Positions 1-8,148 of a stretch of DNA of 64,000 bases are shown piece after piece. The stretch lies in assembly GCF_008369125.1 (NCBI RefSeq), contig NZ_VOAY01000006.1:222391-286390 (forward strand). The letters run 5' to 3'. Source of the DNA: Allopusillimonas sp008369125. GTDB lineage: Bacteria; Pseudomonadota; Gammaproteobacteria; Burkholderiales; Burkholderiaceae_B. The position numbers were made by a program, and so were the translations under genes. Under the pieces are notes generated by a model. It had not been told where the DNA came from, searched no databases, and saw only the letters and a list, made by a program, of their open reading frames with translations. The stretch's first letter is position 1. Every line of letters starts with the position of its first letter.

Positions 1-736
1 GTTTGGCACGATTGTCGCAGGCCTGTTGGGCCTGGTAATGGGCTTGTTAGCCATACGCCGCAGTGGCATTTACTTTGCCATGATTACATTGGCCATGGCA
101 CAGATGGTGTTCTTCTTCTTTCTGCAGGCACCCTTTACGCATGGTGAAGACGGGCTGCAAGGCATTCCTCGCGGAGAAGTCTTCGGTATCGATCTGCATA
201 ATGACCTGAACCTGTACTACCTGGTCATGGCAATTTTCATATTTGGCTACTTTGTATGCTGGCGCGCCGTTAACTCGCCATTTGGTCAGGTACTGAAAGC
301 CATTCGCGAAAACGAACCACGCGCCATTTCGCTGGGTTACAACGTTGACAACTTCAAGCTGTTGGCTTTCGTACTGTCTGCAGCCCTGGCTGGTCTCGCC
401 GGCGCAACCAAGTCACTGGTGTTTGTATCAGCGACCCTGTCGGACGCCACATGGCAGATGTCGGGTATGGTTATTCTGATGACACTGATCGGCGGGCTGG
501 GCACGTTTACAGGCCCCGTGCTGGGCGCCTTTATCGTGGTCATGCTCGAAAACAAAGTGGGCGAGTTCGGGCGTTTTCTGGCCCACACCACAGGCGTAGA
601 CTGGTTCAGATCGTTGGGTGAGTCTGTAACTATTGTCATCGGCTTGATCTTTATTATTTCAGTTCTGGCTTTCCGTCGCGGTATCGTTGGCGAGCTGGGC
701 GCTTATTTCAAGGGGCGAAGGGCATCTAAAGCCTAG
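1..736 (+). CDS. livM: Branched-chain amino acid ABC transporter permease LivM, 5' truncated by window edge
   Basis: This is an inner-membrane permease of a Liv-type ABC importer. The reading frame is open from base 2 (FGTIVAGLLGLV...), before any plausible start, so the gene begins left of the window. The visible 240 or so residues are strongly hydrophobic and carry the LivM-typical stretches LLAIRRSGIYFAMITLAMAQ near the start, IRENEPRAISLGYNV in the middle and GGLGTFTGPVLGAF before the last helices. It is the last gene of its operon: a strong terminator follows 25 bp after the stop. Its partner genes must lie to the left. It is a separate system from the minus-strand Liv genes that converge on it, because that set has its own LivM domain. 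Family assignment is confident; the substrate (amino acid, or urea/amide as in some family members) is not. Confidence 0.9.
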   Translation, partial: FGTIVAGLLGLVMGLLAIRRSGIYFAMITLAMAQMVFFFFLQAPFTHGEDGLQGIPRGEVFGIDLHNDLNLYYLVMAIFIFGYFVCWRAVNSPFGQVLKAIRENEPRAISLGYNVDNFKLLAFVLSAALAGLAGATKSLVFVSATLSDATWQMSGMVILMTLIGGLGTFTGPVLGAFIVVMLENKVGEFGRFLAHTTGVDWFRSLGESVTIVIGLIFIISVLAFRRGIVGELGAYFKGRRASKA

Positions 737-760
737 GCCTTGGTAAGTACACCGTCCTGA

Positions 761-796
761 AAGCAAGAAAGCCCGGTAAACCGGGCTTTCTTGCTT
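761..796. terminator. Bidirectional rho-independent terminator between convergent liv operons
   Basis: A perfect 16-bp stem (761-776 with 781-796) closes a TAAA loop. The GC-rich core GCCCGG/CCGGGC is flanked by A-rich and T-rich arms, so the hairpin ends in a U-rich run on either strand. It sits between the plus-strand livM stop (736) and the minus-strand livF stop (816) and should end both transcripts. Confidence 0.9.
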
Positions 797-815
797 TTGG
801 ATGATAGTGATGACG

Positions 816-1574
816 CTACTCTTTACGCGCCGTACCCAGGCCCAAATAACTTTCAATAACCCGCGGATTATGGGCAAGCTCGTCTGCCTTGCCCTCAAGC
901 ACGACTTCACCCGTTTCCAGCACATAGCCGTAATCAGCCACTTGCAGGGCTGCTCGGGCATTTTGCTCTACCAGCAAGATGGCCACACCGGTACTGCGCA
1001 GACGGGCAATGATCTGGAAGATTTCACGTGCGATGCGTGGCGCCAGACCCAGACTGGGCTCATCCAGCATGAGCAACTGTGGCTGCGCCATTAAGGCCCG
1101 CCCTACTGCCAGCATCTGGCGTTCACCGCCTGACAGGGTTCCGGCCAACTGCTGACGGCGTTCACGCAGGCGCGGAAACAAGTCGTAGACCTCTTCCATG
1201 GTTTCACGCCAGCCATGCTTGCCGGCCCGGTACAGACGAAAACCACCCAGCAGCAGATTATCTTCAACCGTCATGCTGCCAAACAGCTCGCGTCGTTCAG
1301 GCACCAATGAAATGCCGTCAGAGACCCGACGCTCAACCTGCCAGGTGCCGATTTCTGCGCCAAGATAGCGTACCGAGCCCGAGCAATTGCCCGTCGCAGG
1401 CAACGAGCCCATGATGGCATTGAGCAGGGTCGACTTACCCGCACCATTGCCGCCAATAACCGTGACAATACTGCCGCGCGTAACTGCAATATTGGCACCC
1501 AAGACCGCATGGACTTTGCCATAGCGCGCTGACAAGTCGGTGACCTGCAAGACGGGATGACGTGGCGTACTCAT
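816..1574 (-). CDS. livF: Branched-chain amino acid ABC transporter ATPase LivF
   Basis: This is a cytoplasmic ATPase subunit that powers Liv-type import. The 252-residue product has Walker A GGNGAGKST at about residues 41-49, the ABC signature LSGGERQ near 148, and Walker B LLMLDEPSLGL shortly after. Length is normal for LivF, which is smaller than LivG. Its ATG overlaps the end of the livM-livG fusion by 4 bp, so the two are translationally coupled. It is the last gene of the operon livK-livH-livMG-livF and is followed by the shared bidirectional terminator. Confidence 0.92.
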   Translation of the reverse strand: MSTPRHPVLQVTDLSARYGKVHAVLGANIAVTRGSIVTVIGGNGAGKSTLLNAIMGSLPATGNCSGSVRYLGAEIGTWQVERRVSDGISLVPERRELFGSMTVEDNLLLGGFRLYRAGKHGWRETMEEVYDLFPRLRERRQQLAGTLSGGERQMLAVGRALMAQPQLLMLDEPSLGLAPRIAREIFQIIARLRSTGVAILLVEQNARAALQVADYGYVLETGEVVLEGKADELAHNPRVIESYLGLGTARKE

Positions 1575-3406
1575 ACACTGGCTCCCAGGGCGGGCGCAGA
1601 AACACCGACGGTTTCATCAAGCTCATCATCCACACCGCCAAGGTACGCTTCAAGCACCGCAGGATCGCGCTGGATGACCTCGGGCGTGCCCTCGGCCAGC
1701 TTGGTGCCAAAATCCATGACCACAATGTGATCGGTCAGATTCATTACGAAATCCATATCGTGTTCTACCAGCAGAATGCTCATACCCTCCTCGCGCAGTT
1801 GATCAAGCACACCTGCCAGCGCCTGCTTTTCTTTGTAACGCAAGCCTGCAGCGGGCTCGTCCAGCAACAACAGCACGGGGTCAGCAGCCAAAGCACGCGC
1901 AATTTCAACAATACGCTGTTGGCCGAGCGCCAGGTTGCCAGCCTGCTCGTACAGATAGTCACCCAGGCCCACACGCTGCAACTGTTTTGCCGCCTCGTGC
2001 AGCAACTCAGCCTCTTCGCGACGCTCGACATGCAGCAGCGCGGACAATACGCCAACTTTGCTACGCAAATGGGCGCCCAGTGCCACGTTTTCAATTACCG
2101 TCATGCCGGGCAGCAGTTGTACATGCTGGAAAGTACGCCCCACCCCCAGATCGGCAATTTTGCGGGACGGCAGACCGTCCAGCCGCTTGTCCAGAAACCG
2201 AACGACTCCCCGCGTCGCAGGCGTTACACCCGTGATCAGGTTGAAGGTTGTACTTTTCCCGGCGCCGTTGGGCCCTATCAGGCCCATGATTTCGCCCGCT
2301 TTAAGCGTAAAACTGATGTCATTAACGGCAACCAGCCCGCCAAATTCTTTGCGGATGGCATCCACTTCAAGCACATGGGTGCCTTTCTCGGGGCGGGCAC
2401 GTTGCGGCAAGGCCCGCGCAACCGGAGGAGGTTCAACACGCCGGGTTTCGACAACCCCTGTCAGCACCGACCACCACGTAACCAGAATGTGCCACACGCC
2501 ATCACGCGCGTACTGCAGCACCAGCACCATAAGCACACCAAATACAATGAGTTCGAAGTTGGCGGTGGTTCCGAGCAGGGCCGGCAATACGTTTTGCAAC
2601 TGGTCTTTCAGAGTAAGAATTAGGCCTGAACCGAGCACAGCGCCCCAGACGCTGCCCGCCCCGCCCACCACTGCCATAAACAGATACTCGATGCTGTAAT
2701 TCAGACCAAATGGGCTGGGACTGACCGCGCGTTGCATGTGCGCATATAGCCAACCCGAAATGGAAGCAAGCACCGCCGCATAGACAAAAACAATGGTCTT
2801 GTAGGTGGCCATATTGACGCCAAACGACTCAGCCATGCCACCCGTGCCACGCAAGGCCCGTATCGCCCGCCCCGGGCGGGAATCAAGCAAATTGCGGGTA
2901 GCCCACATGGCCAGCAGCAGCACTGCCCAGATCAGGTAGTACATGTGACGCCCGCTGCCCAGCGAAAAGCCGAAGACATTCAGCGCTGCAATCCCCGCTA
3001 TGCCGTCATACTGACCAAGAAAGCCAAGATTGCCAAATAAATAATAAAGCGACAGGCTCCAGGCAATGGTGCCCAGTGGCAGGTAATGGCCAGAAAGCCT
3101 GAGCGTAATGGCACCCAGAATATAAGAGATGACCACCGTAACCAGTATGCCTGCCGCCAGAGCCAGCCAGGGAGAACTGCCCAACGCTGTTGTCATCCAT
3201 GCGGTGGTATAGGCACCAATGCCCACAAACGCTGCCTGGCCAAATGACGTCATGCCGCCCACGCCAGTCAGCAGAATAAGCCCCAGCACAACCAGTGCAG
3301 AAAGCCCCACGTAATTAAGGTGCGTAATCCAGAACTCTGGTGTCGCCGGCAGAGCAGGCAACAGGGCCAGCAGCACAATGACGGCAATAAGCAATATGCG
3401 ATTCAC
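1571..3406 (-). CDS. Fused LivM permease - LivG ATPase of a branched-chain amino acid ABC transporter
   Basis: One 611-residue polypeptide joins two subunits that are usually separate. Residues 1 to about 315 are a LivM permease, with multiple hydrophobic helices and the motifs GGMTSFGQAAFVGIGAYTTA at 50-69 and GGAGSVWGAVLG at about 248-259. A proline/arginine-rich linker (about 320-343) leads to a LivG ATPase with Walker A GPNGAGKST at 378-386, signature LALGQQ at 492-497 and Walker B LLLLDEP at 512-518. LivM-LivG fusions are known in this family, so it is probably functional. It lies between livH (3-bp gap) and livF (4-bp overlap). The fusion fixes ATPase and permease at one to one on this half of the transporter, with LivF and LivH forming the other half. 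Confidence 0.92.
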   Translation of the reverse strand: MNRILLIAVIVLLALLPALPATPEFWITHLNYVGLSALVVLGLILLTGVGGMTSFGQAAFVGIGAYTTAWMTTALGSSPWLALAAGILVTVVISYILGAITLRLSGHYLPLGTIAWSLSLYYLFGNLGFLGQYDGIAGIAALNVFGFSLGSGRHMYYLIWAVLLLAMWATRNLLDSRPGRAIRALRGTGGMAESFGVNMATYKTIVFVYAAVLASISGWLYAHMQRAVSPSPFGLNYSIEYLFMAVVGGAGSVWGAVLGSGLILTLKDQLQNVLPALLGTTANFELIVFGVLMVLVLQYARDGVWHILVTWWSVLTGVVETRRVEPPPVARALPQRARPEKGTHVLEVDAIRKEFGGLVAVNDISFTLKAGEIMGLIGPNGAGKSTTFNLITGVTPATRGVVRFLDKRLDGLPSRKIADLGVGRTFQHVQLLPGMTVIENVALGAHLRSKVGVLSALLHVERREEAELLHEAAKQLQRVGLGDYLYEQAGNLALGQQRIVEIARALAADPVLLLLDEPAAGLRYKEKQALAGVLDQLREEGMSILLVEHDMDFVMNLTDHIVVMDFGTKLAEGTPEVIQRDPAVLEAYLGGVDDELDETVGVSAPALGASV

Positions 3407-3409
3407 GGC

Positions 3410-4447
3410 CTATTCCTCCTCGTCCGTCAGCGGTGCGCCAAATGAGCGCCACAACAGCACCGGGATAATCAGCGTGAACACGATAACTTCTTTATAGGCA
3501 CTGGCCCAGAATGAGGAGAACGCCTCAAGAATGCCCACAAACAGCGCCCCTGCAAGTGCGATCGGGTAACTGACGAGGCCGCCGAAAATGGCTGCGACAA
3601 AGCCTTTAAGACCGATAAGGAAACCTGTGTCGTAATACACCGTGGTCACCGGCGCGATCAGCATGCCTGATAGCGCGCCGATGGCTGCAGCCAGGGTAAA
3701 AGTGAGCATGCCTGACATCGTGGTGCTGATACCCATTAACCGGGCCCCACGCCGGTTTACCGCCGTGGCGCGCAATGCCTTGCCGTAAAGCGTGCGGCCA
3801 AAAAACACCCAAAGCGCAAGAATCAGCACGAAACACGTACCCAGCACAAAAAAGGTTTGTGCGGTCCAGCTGACTGGGCCGATCATGACCTCGCCTTCCA
3901 TAAAGGGCGGCGTGCGCCACCCCTCGGCACCAAAGAACACCAGGGCTATGCCGGTCAATGCAAAGTGCACGGCAACCGAAATAATAAGCAATACCAGAAC
4001 ACTGGCTTCGGCCACAGGTTGGTATACAAGCCGGTAAACCATGGGGCCTAAAGGTATGACCAACATCAACGAAAACAACACATTAAGCCATAAGGCCGTG
4101 TTCTTGCTGACGATGTACGGCGCGATAAGGTAAAGCACCAGCGGAAGCAGCAATGCCCAGCCTGCCGTCCGGACCAGGCCACGCGCGCTGCGCGCGCGGA
4201 TGGCGCCGATACAGTCGAACACAAATACCAGTGCCCCCATGATAAGAAGCAGCGTAACCGTGCCCGGTATTCGGCCGTTTACCATGTAAGCCAGCGTCAG
4301 AGCCCCGAACGCAACAAACTCACCTTGCGGAATAAAAATAACGCGGGTGACGACAAAAACCAGCACCAGGGCCAGCCCGAGCAGCGCATAAATGGCACCG
4401 TTCATGACGCCATCCTGCAAGAGTATCAATACAATTGTTGTGTCCAT
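3410..4447 (-). CDS. livH: Branched-chain amino acid ABC transporter permease LivH
   Basis: This 345-residue inner-membrane permease pairs with the LivM domain of the next gene. It begins with the LivH-type N-terminus (QDGVMNGAIYALLGLALVLVF) and keeps the family motif RATAVNRRGARLMGIS in the cytoplasmic loop followed by LAAAIGALSGML. It is slightly long for LivH because of an extra hydrophobic and basic stretch around residues 65-115 (FDCIGAIRARSARGLVRTAG). The stop lies 3 bp before livMG, so translation is coupled. The 131-bp gap to livK contains a hairpin that probably reduces transcription into livH. Confidence 0.9.
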   Translation of the reverse strand: MDTTIVLILLQDGVMNGAIYALLGLALVLVFVVTRVIFIPQGEFVAFGALTLAYMVNGRIPGTVTLLLIMGALVFVFDCIGAIRARSARGLVRTAGWALLLPLVLYLIAPYIVSKNTALWLNVLFSLMLVIPLGPMVYRLVYQPVAEASVLVLLIISVAVHFALTGIALVFFGAEGWRTPPFMEGEVMIGPVSWTAQTFFVLGTCFVLILALWVFFGRTLYGKALRATAVNRRGARLMGISTTMSGMLTFTLAAAIGALSGMLIAPVTTVYYDTGFLIGLKGFVAAIFGGLVSYPIALAGALFVGILEAFSSFWASAYKEVIVFTLIIPVLLWRSFGAPLTDEEE

Positions 4448-4502
4448 TACCGGGCAGCCAAGCCTTTAATCAAAAAAATGCGCTCCGTCACCTGCGCCAA
4501 GC

Positions 4503-4527
4503 AATACCGGCCCCTTGGGCCGGTATT
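4503..4527 (-). terminator. Attenuating hairpin between livK and livH
   Basis: An 11-bp perfect stem (AATACCGGCCC at 4503-4513 with GGGCCGGTATT at 4517-4527) lies in the 131-bp gap after the binding-protein gene. It has only a weak U run, so it is more likely a partial terminator or mRNA 3'-end stabiliser. That would give more binding protein than membrane protein, a common arrangement. Confidence 0.55.
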
Positions 4528-4578
4528 TAAGCGACTGGGTGAGCGTGGCGCTTTAAGCGCGTACGCCGCCGTGGTCCC

Positions 4579-5748
4579 TTACAGATCGGGCTGGTATTTC
4601 CATTTGCCGTCAACAACCTTAACGATTACACGTGCACGCTTGTCAAAGCCTGCGTGATCGGTGGGGCTCATGTTGAATACACCTTGGGATGCCGGAAGAT
4701 CTTTAACCTTTTCGATGGCATCGCGCAATGCCTGGCGGAATTCTACCGTACCCGGCTTGGCACCGGTTTTGAGCGCTTCAGGGATAGCCTGTGAAATCAG
4801 CAGCCCGGCATCCCACAAGTGGCCACCAAATGTGTTGATGGTGCCATCGCCATACTTGGCTTCGTATTTGGCCTTGTACTCCAGCGCACTCTTTTTGACC
4901 GGATTGCTGTCAGGCAGTTGGTCTGCGACCAGCAGCGGACCTGCCGGCAGAATCATGCCTTCACAGTCTTTGCCACACACACGCAGAACGTCGTTGTTGG
5001 CGGCGCCATGTGTCTGATACATAATGCCTTTGTAACCACGGCTTTTGAGTTCGCGCTGTGGCAATGCTGTTGGTGTGCCAGATGCCGCCACCAAAATACC
5101 GTCTGGCTTGGCAGCTATAAGCTTGAGCACCTGCCCCGTCACGCTCGTGTCATTGCGTGCATAACGCTCAACATCAACGATTTTAATGCCTTTGGCTTCG
5201 GCGGCCTTGGTCATTTGTTCGAGCCAGCCTTCGCCATAGGCATCGGCAAAGCCAATAAAGCCAAGTGTTTTTACATCTTGTTTGGCCATGGCGTCGGCCA
5301 GGGCACTTGCCATCAACGCGTCATTTTGCGGGGTTTTAAATGCCCATACGCGCCCGCCTTCGACAGGCTCCACAATTTTTGCGCTGGCCGCCACACTGAT
5401 CATGGGTGTTTTGGTTTCGCCTGCAACGTCCGTCATGGCAATTGACGCAGGCGAAACTGTACTGCCAATAACGACATCAACCTTGTCATCGGCAACAAGC
5501 TTGCGCATGTTTTTTACGGCAGTCGTCATATCAGTGCCATCGTCGAGCACGATATATTCGATCTTCTGGCCTGCTATCTCGGTAGGCAACAGCGATACGG
5601 TATTACGCTCGGGTATCCCCAGCGAAGCTGCGGGCCCGGTGCTCGACAGGGTGACACCCACCTTGATCTGTGCCGAAGCCACAAGAGGTACGGTCAGCGC
5701 AATCGCCCCCGCCAGCACCGATAACCGAACTGACTTTCTGCTTGTCAT
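4579..5748 (-). CDS. livK: Branched-chain amino acid ABC transporter substrate-binding protein LivK
   Basis: This is a periplasmic ligand-binding protein (type 1 periplasmic fold, Peripla_BP_6) that delivers substrate to LivH/LivMG. I chose the ATG at 5748, giving 389 residues, because GGAG lies 6 bases before it on the minus strand. The upstream in-frame ATG at 5760 has no such site. A signal peptide is clear: basic TSRKSVR, a hydrophobic core, then a cleavage region around ASA-QIKVGV. The mature part contains the family's early VGVTLSSTGPAASLG and later GFADAYGEGW motifs. It is first in the operon. Some paralogues bind aromatic compounds or amides, so substrate is uncertain. Confidence 0.92.
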   Translation of the reverse strand: MTSRKSVRLSVLAGAIALTVPLVASAQIKVGVTLSSTGPAASLGIPERNTVSLLPTEIAGQKIEYIVLDDGTDMTTAVKNMRKLVADDKVDVVIGSTVSPASIAMTDVAGETKTPMISVAASAKIVEPVEGGRVWAFKTPQNDALMASALADAMAKQDVKTLGFIGFADAYGEGWLEQMTKAAEAKGIKIVDVERYARNDTSVTGQVLKLIAAKPDGILVAASGTPTALPQRELKSRGYKGIMYQTHGAANNDVLRVCGKDCEGMILPAGPLLVADQLPDSNPVKKSALEYKAKYEAKYGDGTINTFGGHLWDAGLLISQAIPEALKTGAKPGTVEFRQALRDAIEKVKDLPASQGVFNMSPTDHAGFDKRARVIVKVVDGKWKYQPDL

Positions 5749-5965
5749 TGATAACTCCATGAAATATACGACGCCACGCTTTTTTACTTGCGCACGGAAA
5801 CAATTATGAAAGAACCCATCATTATCGACAACAATTGATACAAGGGCTTATAGGGGATTCCCCTCAGCAGTGCAATAAAACCGCATAATTAGGGGAACCT
5901 GCCCACGTTTTCAAAGTCGATTAACATGGTAGTTTGTCACATCGATACACTATATAGGCAATCAC
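5749..5965. promoter_or_regulatory. Divergent livK/msrB promoter region with a palindrome
   Basis: This is the 217-bp control region between minus-strand livK and plus-strand msrB. It holds a small perfect inverted repeat, AGGGG-ATT-CCCCT (5852-5864), and a second AGGGGA copy about 40 bp to the right (5891-5896), which could be regulator sites. No convincing sigma-70 pair could be assigned to either gene by eye. Confidence 0.35.
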
Positions 5966-6358
5966 GTGAATAAAATCGTCAAGAGCGACGCGCAATGGCG
6001 TGCCGAGCTGACTCCCGAAGAGTATGCCGTCGCCCGTAAAAAAGGCACAGAAAGGCCGTTTACTGGCCGTTATTGGGACACCCACGAACACGGCATATAC
6101 CGCTGCATAGGCTGTGGCACAGCGCTGTTCAAGTCAGACACCAAGTTTGACGCAGGCTGTGGCTGGCCCAGCTATTTCGAGCCGCTCGACCCTGCCAACG
6201 TGCGCGAAGAAACCGATACCACCCACGGCATGGTGCGCACCGAAGTAATGTGCAACGTCTGTGACTCACATCTGGGGCATGTTTTCCCTGACGGCCCGCC
6301 CCCTACCGGGCTGCGCTATTGCATCAACTCTCTCTCGCTCAAGTTTGAGCCTGCCTGA
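5966..6358 (+). CDS. msrB: Peptide-methionine (R)-S-oxide reductase MsrB
   Basis: This thioredoxin-dependent enzyme reduces methionine-R-sulfoxide in proteins. The 130-residue cytoplasmic product is a complete MsrB. It has two CxxC zinc pairs (CIGCG and CNVCD), the core FDAGCGWPSYFEP, and the C-terminal active-site segment GLRYCINSLSLKF with the catalytic Cys. The start is GTG, with a weak AGG 7 bases upstream. Its stop overlaps the ATG of yciB, so they form one operon with bolA and the parvulin gene. Confidence 0.95.
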   Translation: MNKIVKSDAQWRAELTPEEYAVARKKGTERPFTGRYWDTHEHGIYRCIGCGTALFKSDTKFDAGCGWPSYFEPLDPANVREETDTTHGMVRTEVMCNVCDSHLGHVFPDGPPPTGLRYCINSLSLKFEPA

Positions 6359-6933
6359 TGAAAAAATTTCTTTTCGATCTGTTTCCGCTGCTGCTGTTTT
6401 TTGTAGCGTTCAAGTTTTCAGACATCTTTACCGCAACCGCAGTAGCCATTATTGCTGCGGTGGTGCAGTTTATCTGGCTTAAAGCCACGGGCAGGGCTAT
6501 CGAAGCCACGCACTGGATCAACCTTACCGTCATTGTCGTCTTTGGCGGCGCCACGCTGTTTTTTCATAATGATGCCTTCATCAAATGGAAGCCCACCGTG
6601 CTTTACTGGCTTTTCGGCGGCATTTTAGTTGGCGGCAAGCTGTTCTTTGGCCGCAACATTATGCAAAAGCTCATGGGAAGCAAAGTCAATATGCCGGGCC
6701 CGGTATGGGACAAACTGAACTACAGCTGGGCCGGTTTTTTCGCGCTGTCAGGCGCCCTCAATCTGTATGTGGCGTTTTCCGGCAACTTTACCGAATCACA
6801 ATGGGTAAACTTCAAGGTTTTCGGCCTTATGGCGCTTTTGCTGGTCTTTGCCATTGCCCAATCCATTTGGCTGGGCCGCCATATTCAAGAAGATGGCAAC
6901 CCAGCAGAAAGTAAACCCGAGGAGCTTCCCTAA
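6358..6933 (+). CDS. yciB: YciB (septation protein A) inner-membrane protein
   Basis: This is a polytopic inner-membrane protein of the YciB/IspA-septation family, linked in enterobacteria to cell-envelope synthesis and division. The 191-residue product begins MKKFLFDLFPLLLFFVAFK and shows the family's KWKPTVLYWLFGG and MQKLMGSKVNMPGPVWDKLNY segments, with about five hydrophobic helices. It overlaps msrB upstream by 1 bp and bolA downstream by 1 bp. The biochemical role of the family is not settled. Confidence 0.9.
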   Translation: MKKFLFDLFPLLLFFVAFKFSDIFTATAVAIIAAVVQFIWLKATGRAIEATHWINLTVIVVFGGATLFFHNDAFIKWKPTVLYWLFGGILVGGKLFFGRNIMQKLMGSKVNMPGPVWDKLNYSWAGFFALSGALNLYVAFSGNFTESQWVNFKVFGLMALLLVFAIAQSIWLGRHIQEDGNPAESKPEELP

Positions 6934-7202
6934 TGCCTCATCAAGAACGCAAGGCTGTACTCGAAGAGAGGTTGCAGGTGCTCAACCCCAGCTTTCTCGA
7001 TATTATCGATGAGTCTCATCTACATGCCGGCCATGCCGGTAGCCGTAATGGCGCCAGCCACTTCCGTGTTCACATCTGGACAGACCAATTCGACGGCCTG
7101 ACCACCGTGGCACGACACCGGCTTGTGTATGATCGCGTCCAGGACCTCATGCCATTTCCGGTTCATGCTCTGGCCATCGTCGCCAAAAACCCGTCTTTTT
7201 AA
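6933..7202 (+). CDS. bolA: BolA family protein
   Basis: This 89-residue protein has the BolA fold: an N-terminal helix (ERKAVLEERLQVL), the HAGHAG segment with the conserved histidines, HFRVHIWTDQFDGL, and the helix RHRLVYDRVQ before the final HALAIVAKNP strand. BolA proteins bind monothiol glutaredoxins through a shared [2Fe-2S] cluster, using conserved histidine, and act in iron-sulfur handling and stress morphology. It is translationally coupled to yciB and lies 14 bp before the parvulin gene. Confidence 0.93.
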   Translation: MPHQERKAVLEERLQVLNPSFLDIIDESHLHAGHAGSRNGASHFRVHIWTDQFDGLTTVARHRLVYDRVQDLMPFPVHALAIVAKNPSF

Positions 7203-7216
7203 CCCAAAGGAACTTC

Positions 7217-7993
7217 ATGAAACGATTAGCAGTATTAGCCGCCAGCGTTGTCATTGCGTTGCCCGTGTATGCACAGGATATCGCAACCGTAAATGGCACA
7301 GCCATCACACAGCAACAGCTTGATAAATTCGTCAAACTGCTGTCGACGCAGGGCGCTCAAGACACACCCGAATTACGCACCCAGGTCAAGCAAGAAATGG
7401 TCAACCGCCTTGTCGCTGTGCAGGCCGCCGAAAAAGCAGGCATAGACAAAAAGCCTGAAGTCACGCAAGAAATAGAACTGGCTCGCCAGGGCATTCTGGT
7501 GCGAGCGCTCATGGCCGACCATCTCGCAAAAAACCCCATTACCGATGCCAAGGTTGAGGCTGAGTACAACGAGATCAAAAAGTCACAGGCCGGCAAAAAA
7601 GAATACAAACTACGCCATATTCTGGTCGAAGATGAAAAAACGGCACAAGATTTGATCGCACAGATCAAAGCCAAGAAAATCACCTTTGAAGAAGCTGCCA
7701 AGAAAAACTCCACAGATCCTGGTAGTGGCAAAAATGGTGGCGAATTGGGCTGGGGCCCAGCCAGCAACTATGTACCAGAATTTGCAGCAGCCGTTGAAAA
7801 GCTGAAAAAAGGGCAAATCTCTGACACGCCCGTCAAAACCCAGTTCGGTTGGCACATCATTGAGGTCGAAGACTCTCGCGACGTCAAATTCCCCGAACTC
7901 AGTGAAGTAAAACCGCAAATCGAAGAAATGCTGCGTCAGCAAGAACTGGCTGATTTCCAGGCTCAGCTCATGAAAAACGCAACCATCAAGTAA
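7217..7993 (+). CDS. Periplasmic parvulin-type peptidylprolyl isomerase
   Basis: This 258-residue exported foldase carries an N-terminal signal peptide (KRLAVLAASVVIALPVYA, cleaved near residue 19). A SurA/PrsA-like N-terminal region follows (residues about 20-115), then a single parvulin domain from about residue 125. That domain includes RHILVEDEKTAQDLIAQ, FEEAAKKNSTDPGSGKNGGELGW and TQFGWHIIEVED. It is last in the msrB-yciB-bolA operon, with AAAGGA before the ATG. It probably assists folding of outer-membrane or secreted proteins. It is a PrsA-like protein rather than SurA, which has two parvulin domains. Confidence 0.92.
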   Translation: MKRLAVLAASVVIALPVYAQDIATVNGTAITQQQLDKFVKLLSTQGAQDTPELRTQVKQEMVNRLVAVQAAEKAGIDKKPEVTQEIELARQGILVRALMADHLAKNPITDAKVEAEYNEIKKSQAGKKEYKLRHILVEDEKTAQDLIAQIKAKKITFEEAAKKNSTDPGSGKNGGELGWGPASNYVPEFAAAVEKLKKGQISDTPVKTQFGWHIIEVEDSRDVKFPELSEVKPQIEEMLRQQELADFQAQLMKNATIK

Positions 7994-8000
7994 ATAAGCA

Positions 8001-8023
8001 AGGCAGTGCAAAGCGCACTGCCT
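8001..8023 (+). terminator. Terminator after the msrB-yciB-bolA-parvulin operon
   Basis: A 9-bp GC-rich stem (AGGCAGTGC with GCACTGCCT) and 5-base loop start 8 bp after the parvulin stop, followed by TCTTATT. Confidence 0.7.
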
Positions 8024-8042
8024 TCTTATTGATGCGGCCATT

Positions 8043-8080
8043 AAAATGCCCCCGACCATTGTTCATGGCGGGGGCATTTT
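8043..8080. terminator. Bidirectional terminator between parvulin gene and ligA
   Basis: A perfect 12-bp stem (AAAATGCCCCCG at 8043-8054, CGGGGGCATTTT at 8069-8080) has A and T tails on both sides. It can serve as a second terminator for the plus operon and as the terminator of the minus-strand smc-zipA-ligA genes. Confidence 0.85.
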
Positions 8081-8148
8081 ATCGATACCTATATGCTGGC
8101 CCCTGTTGACAGTGTCACCGTCAGGAGCGCACGACTTGAAACTTAGTT

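Noticed and set aside
1562..2623. 353-codon plus-strand frame opposite livMG
   Set aside because: It is a shadow of the livM-livG coding strand, rich in Q/H/N and with no domain.
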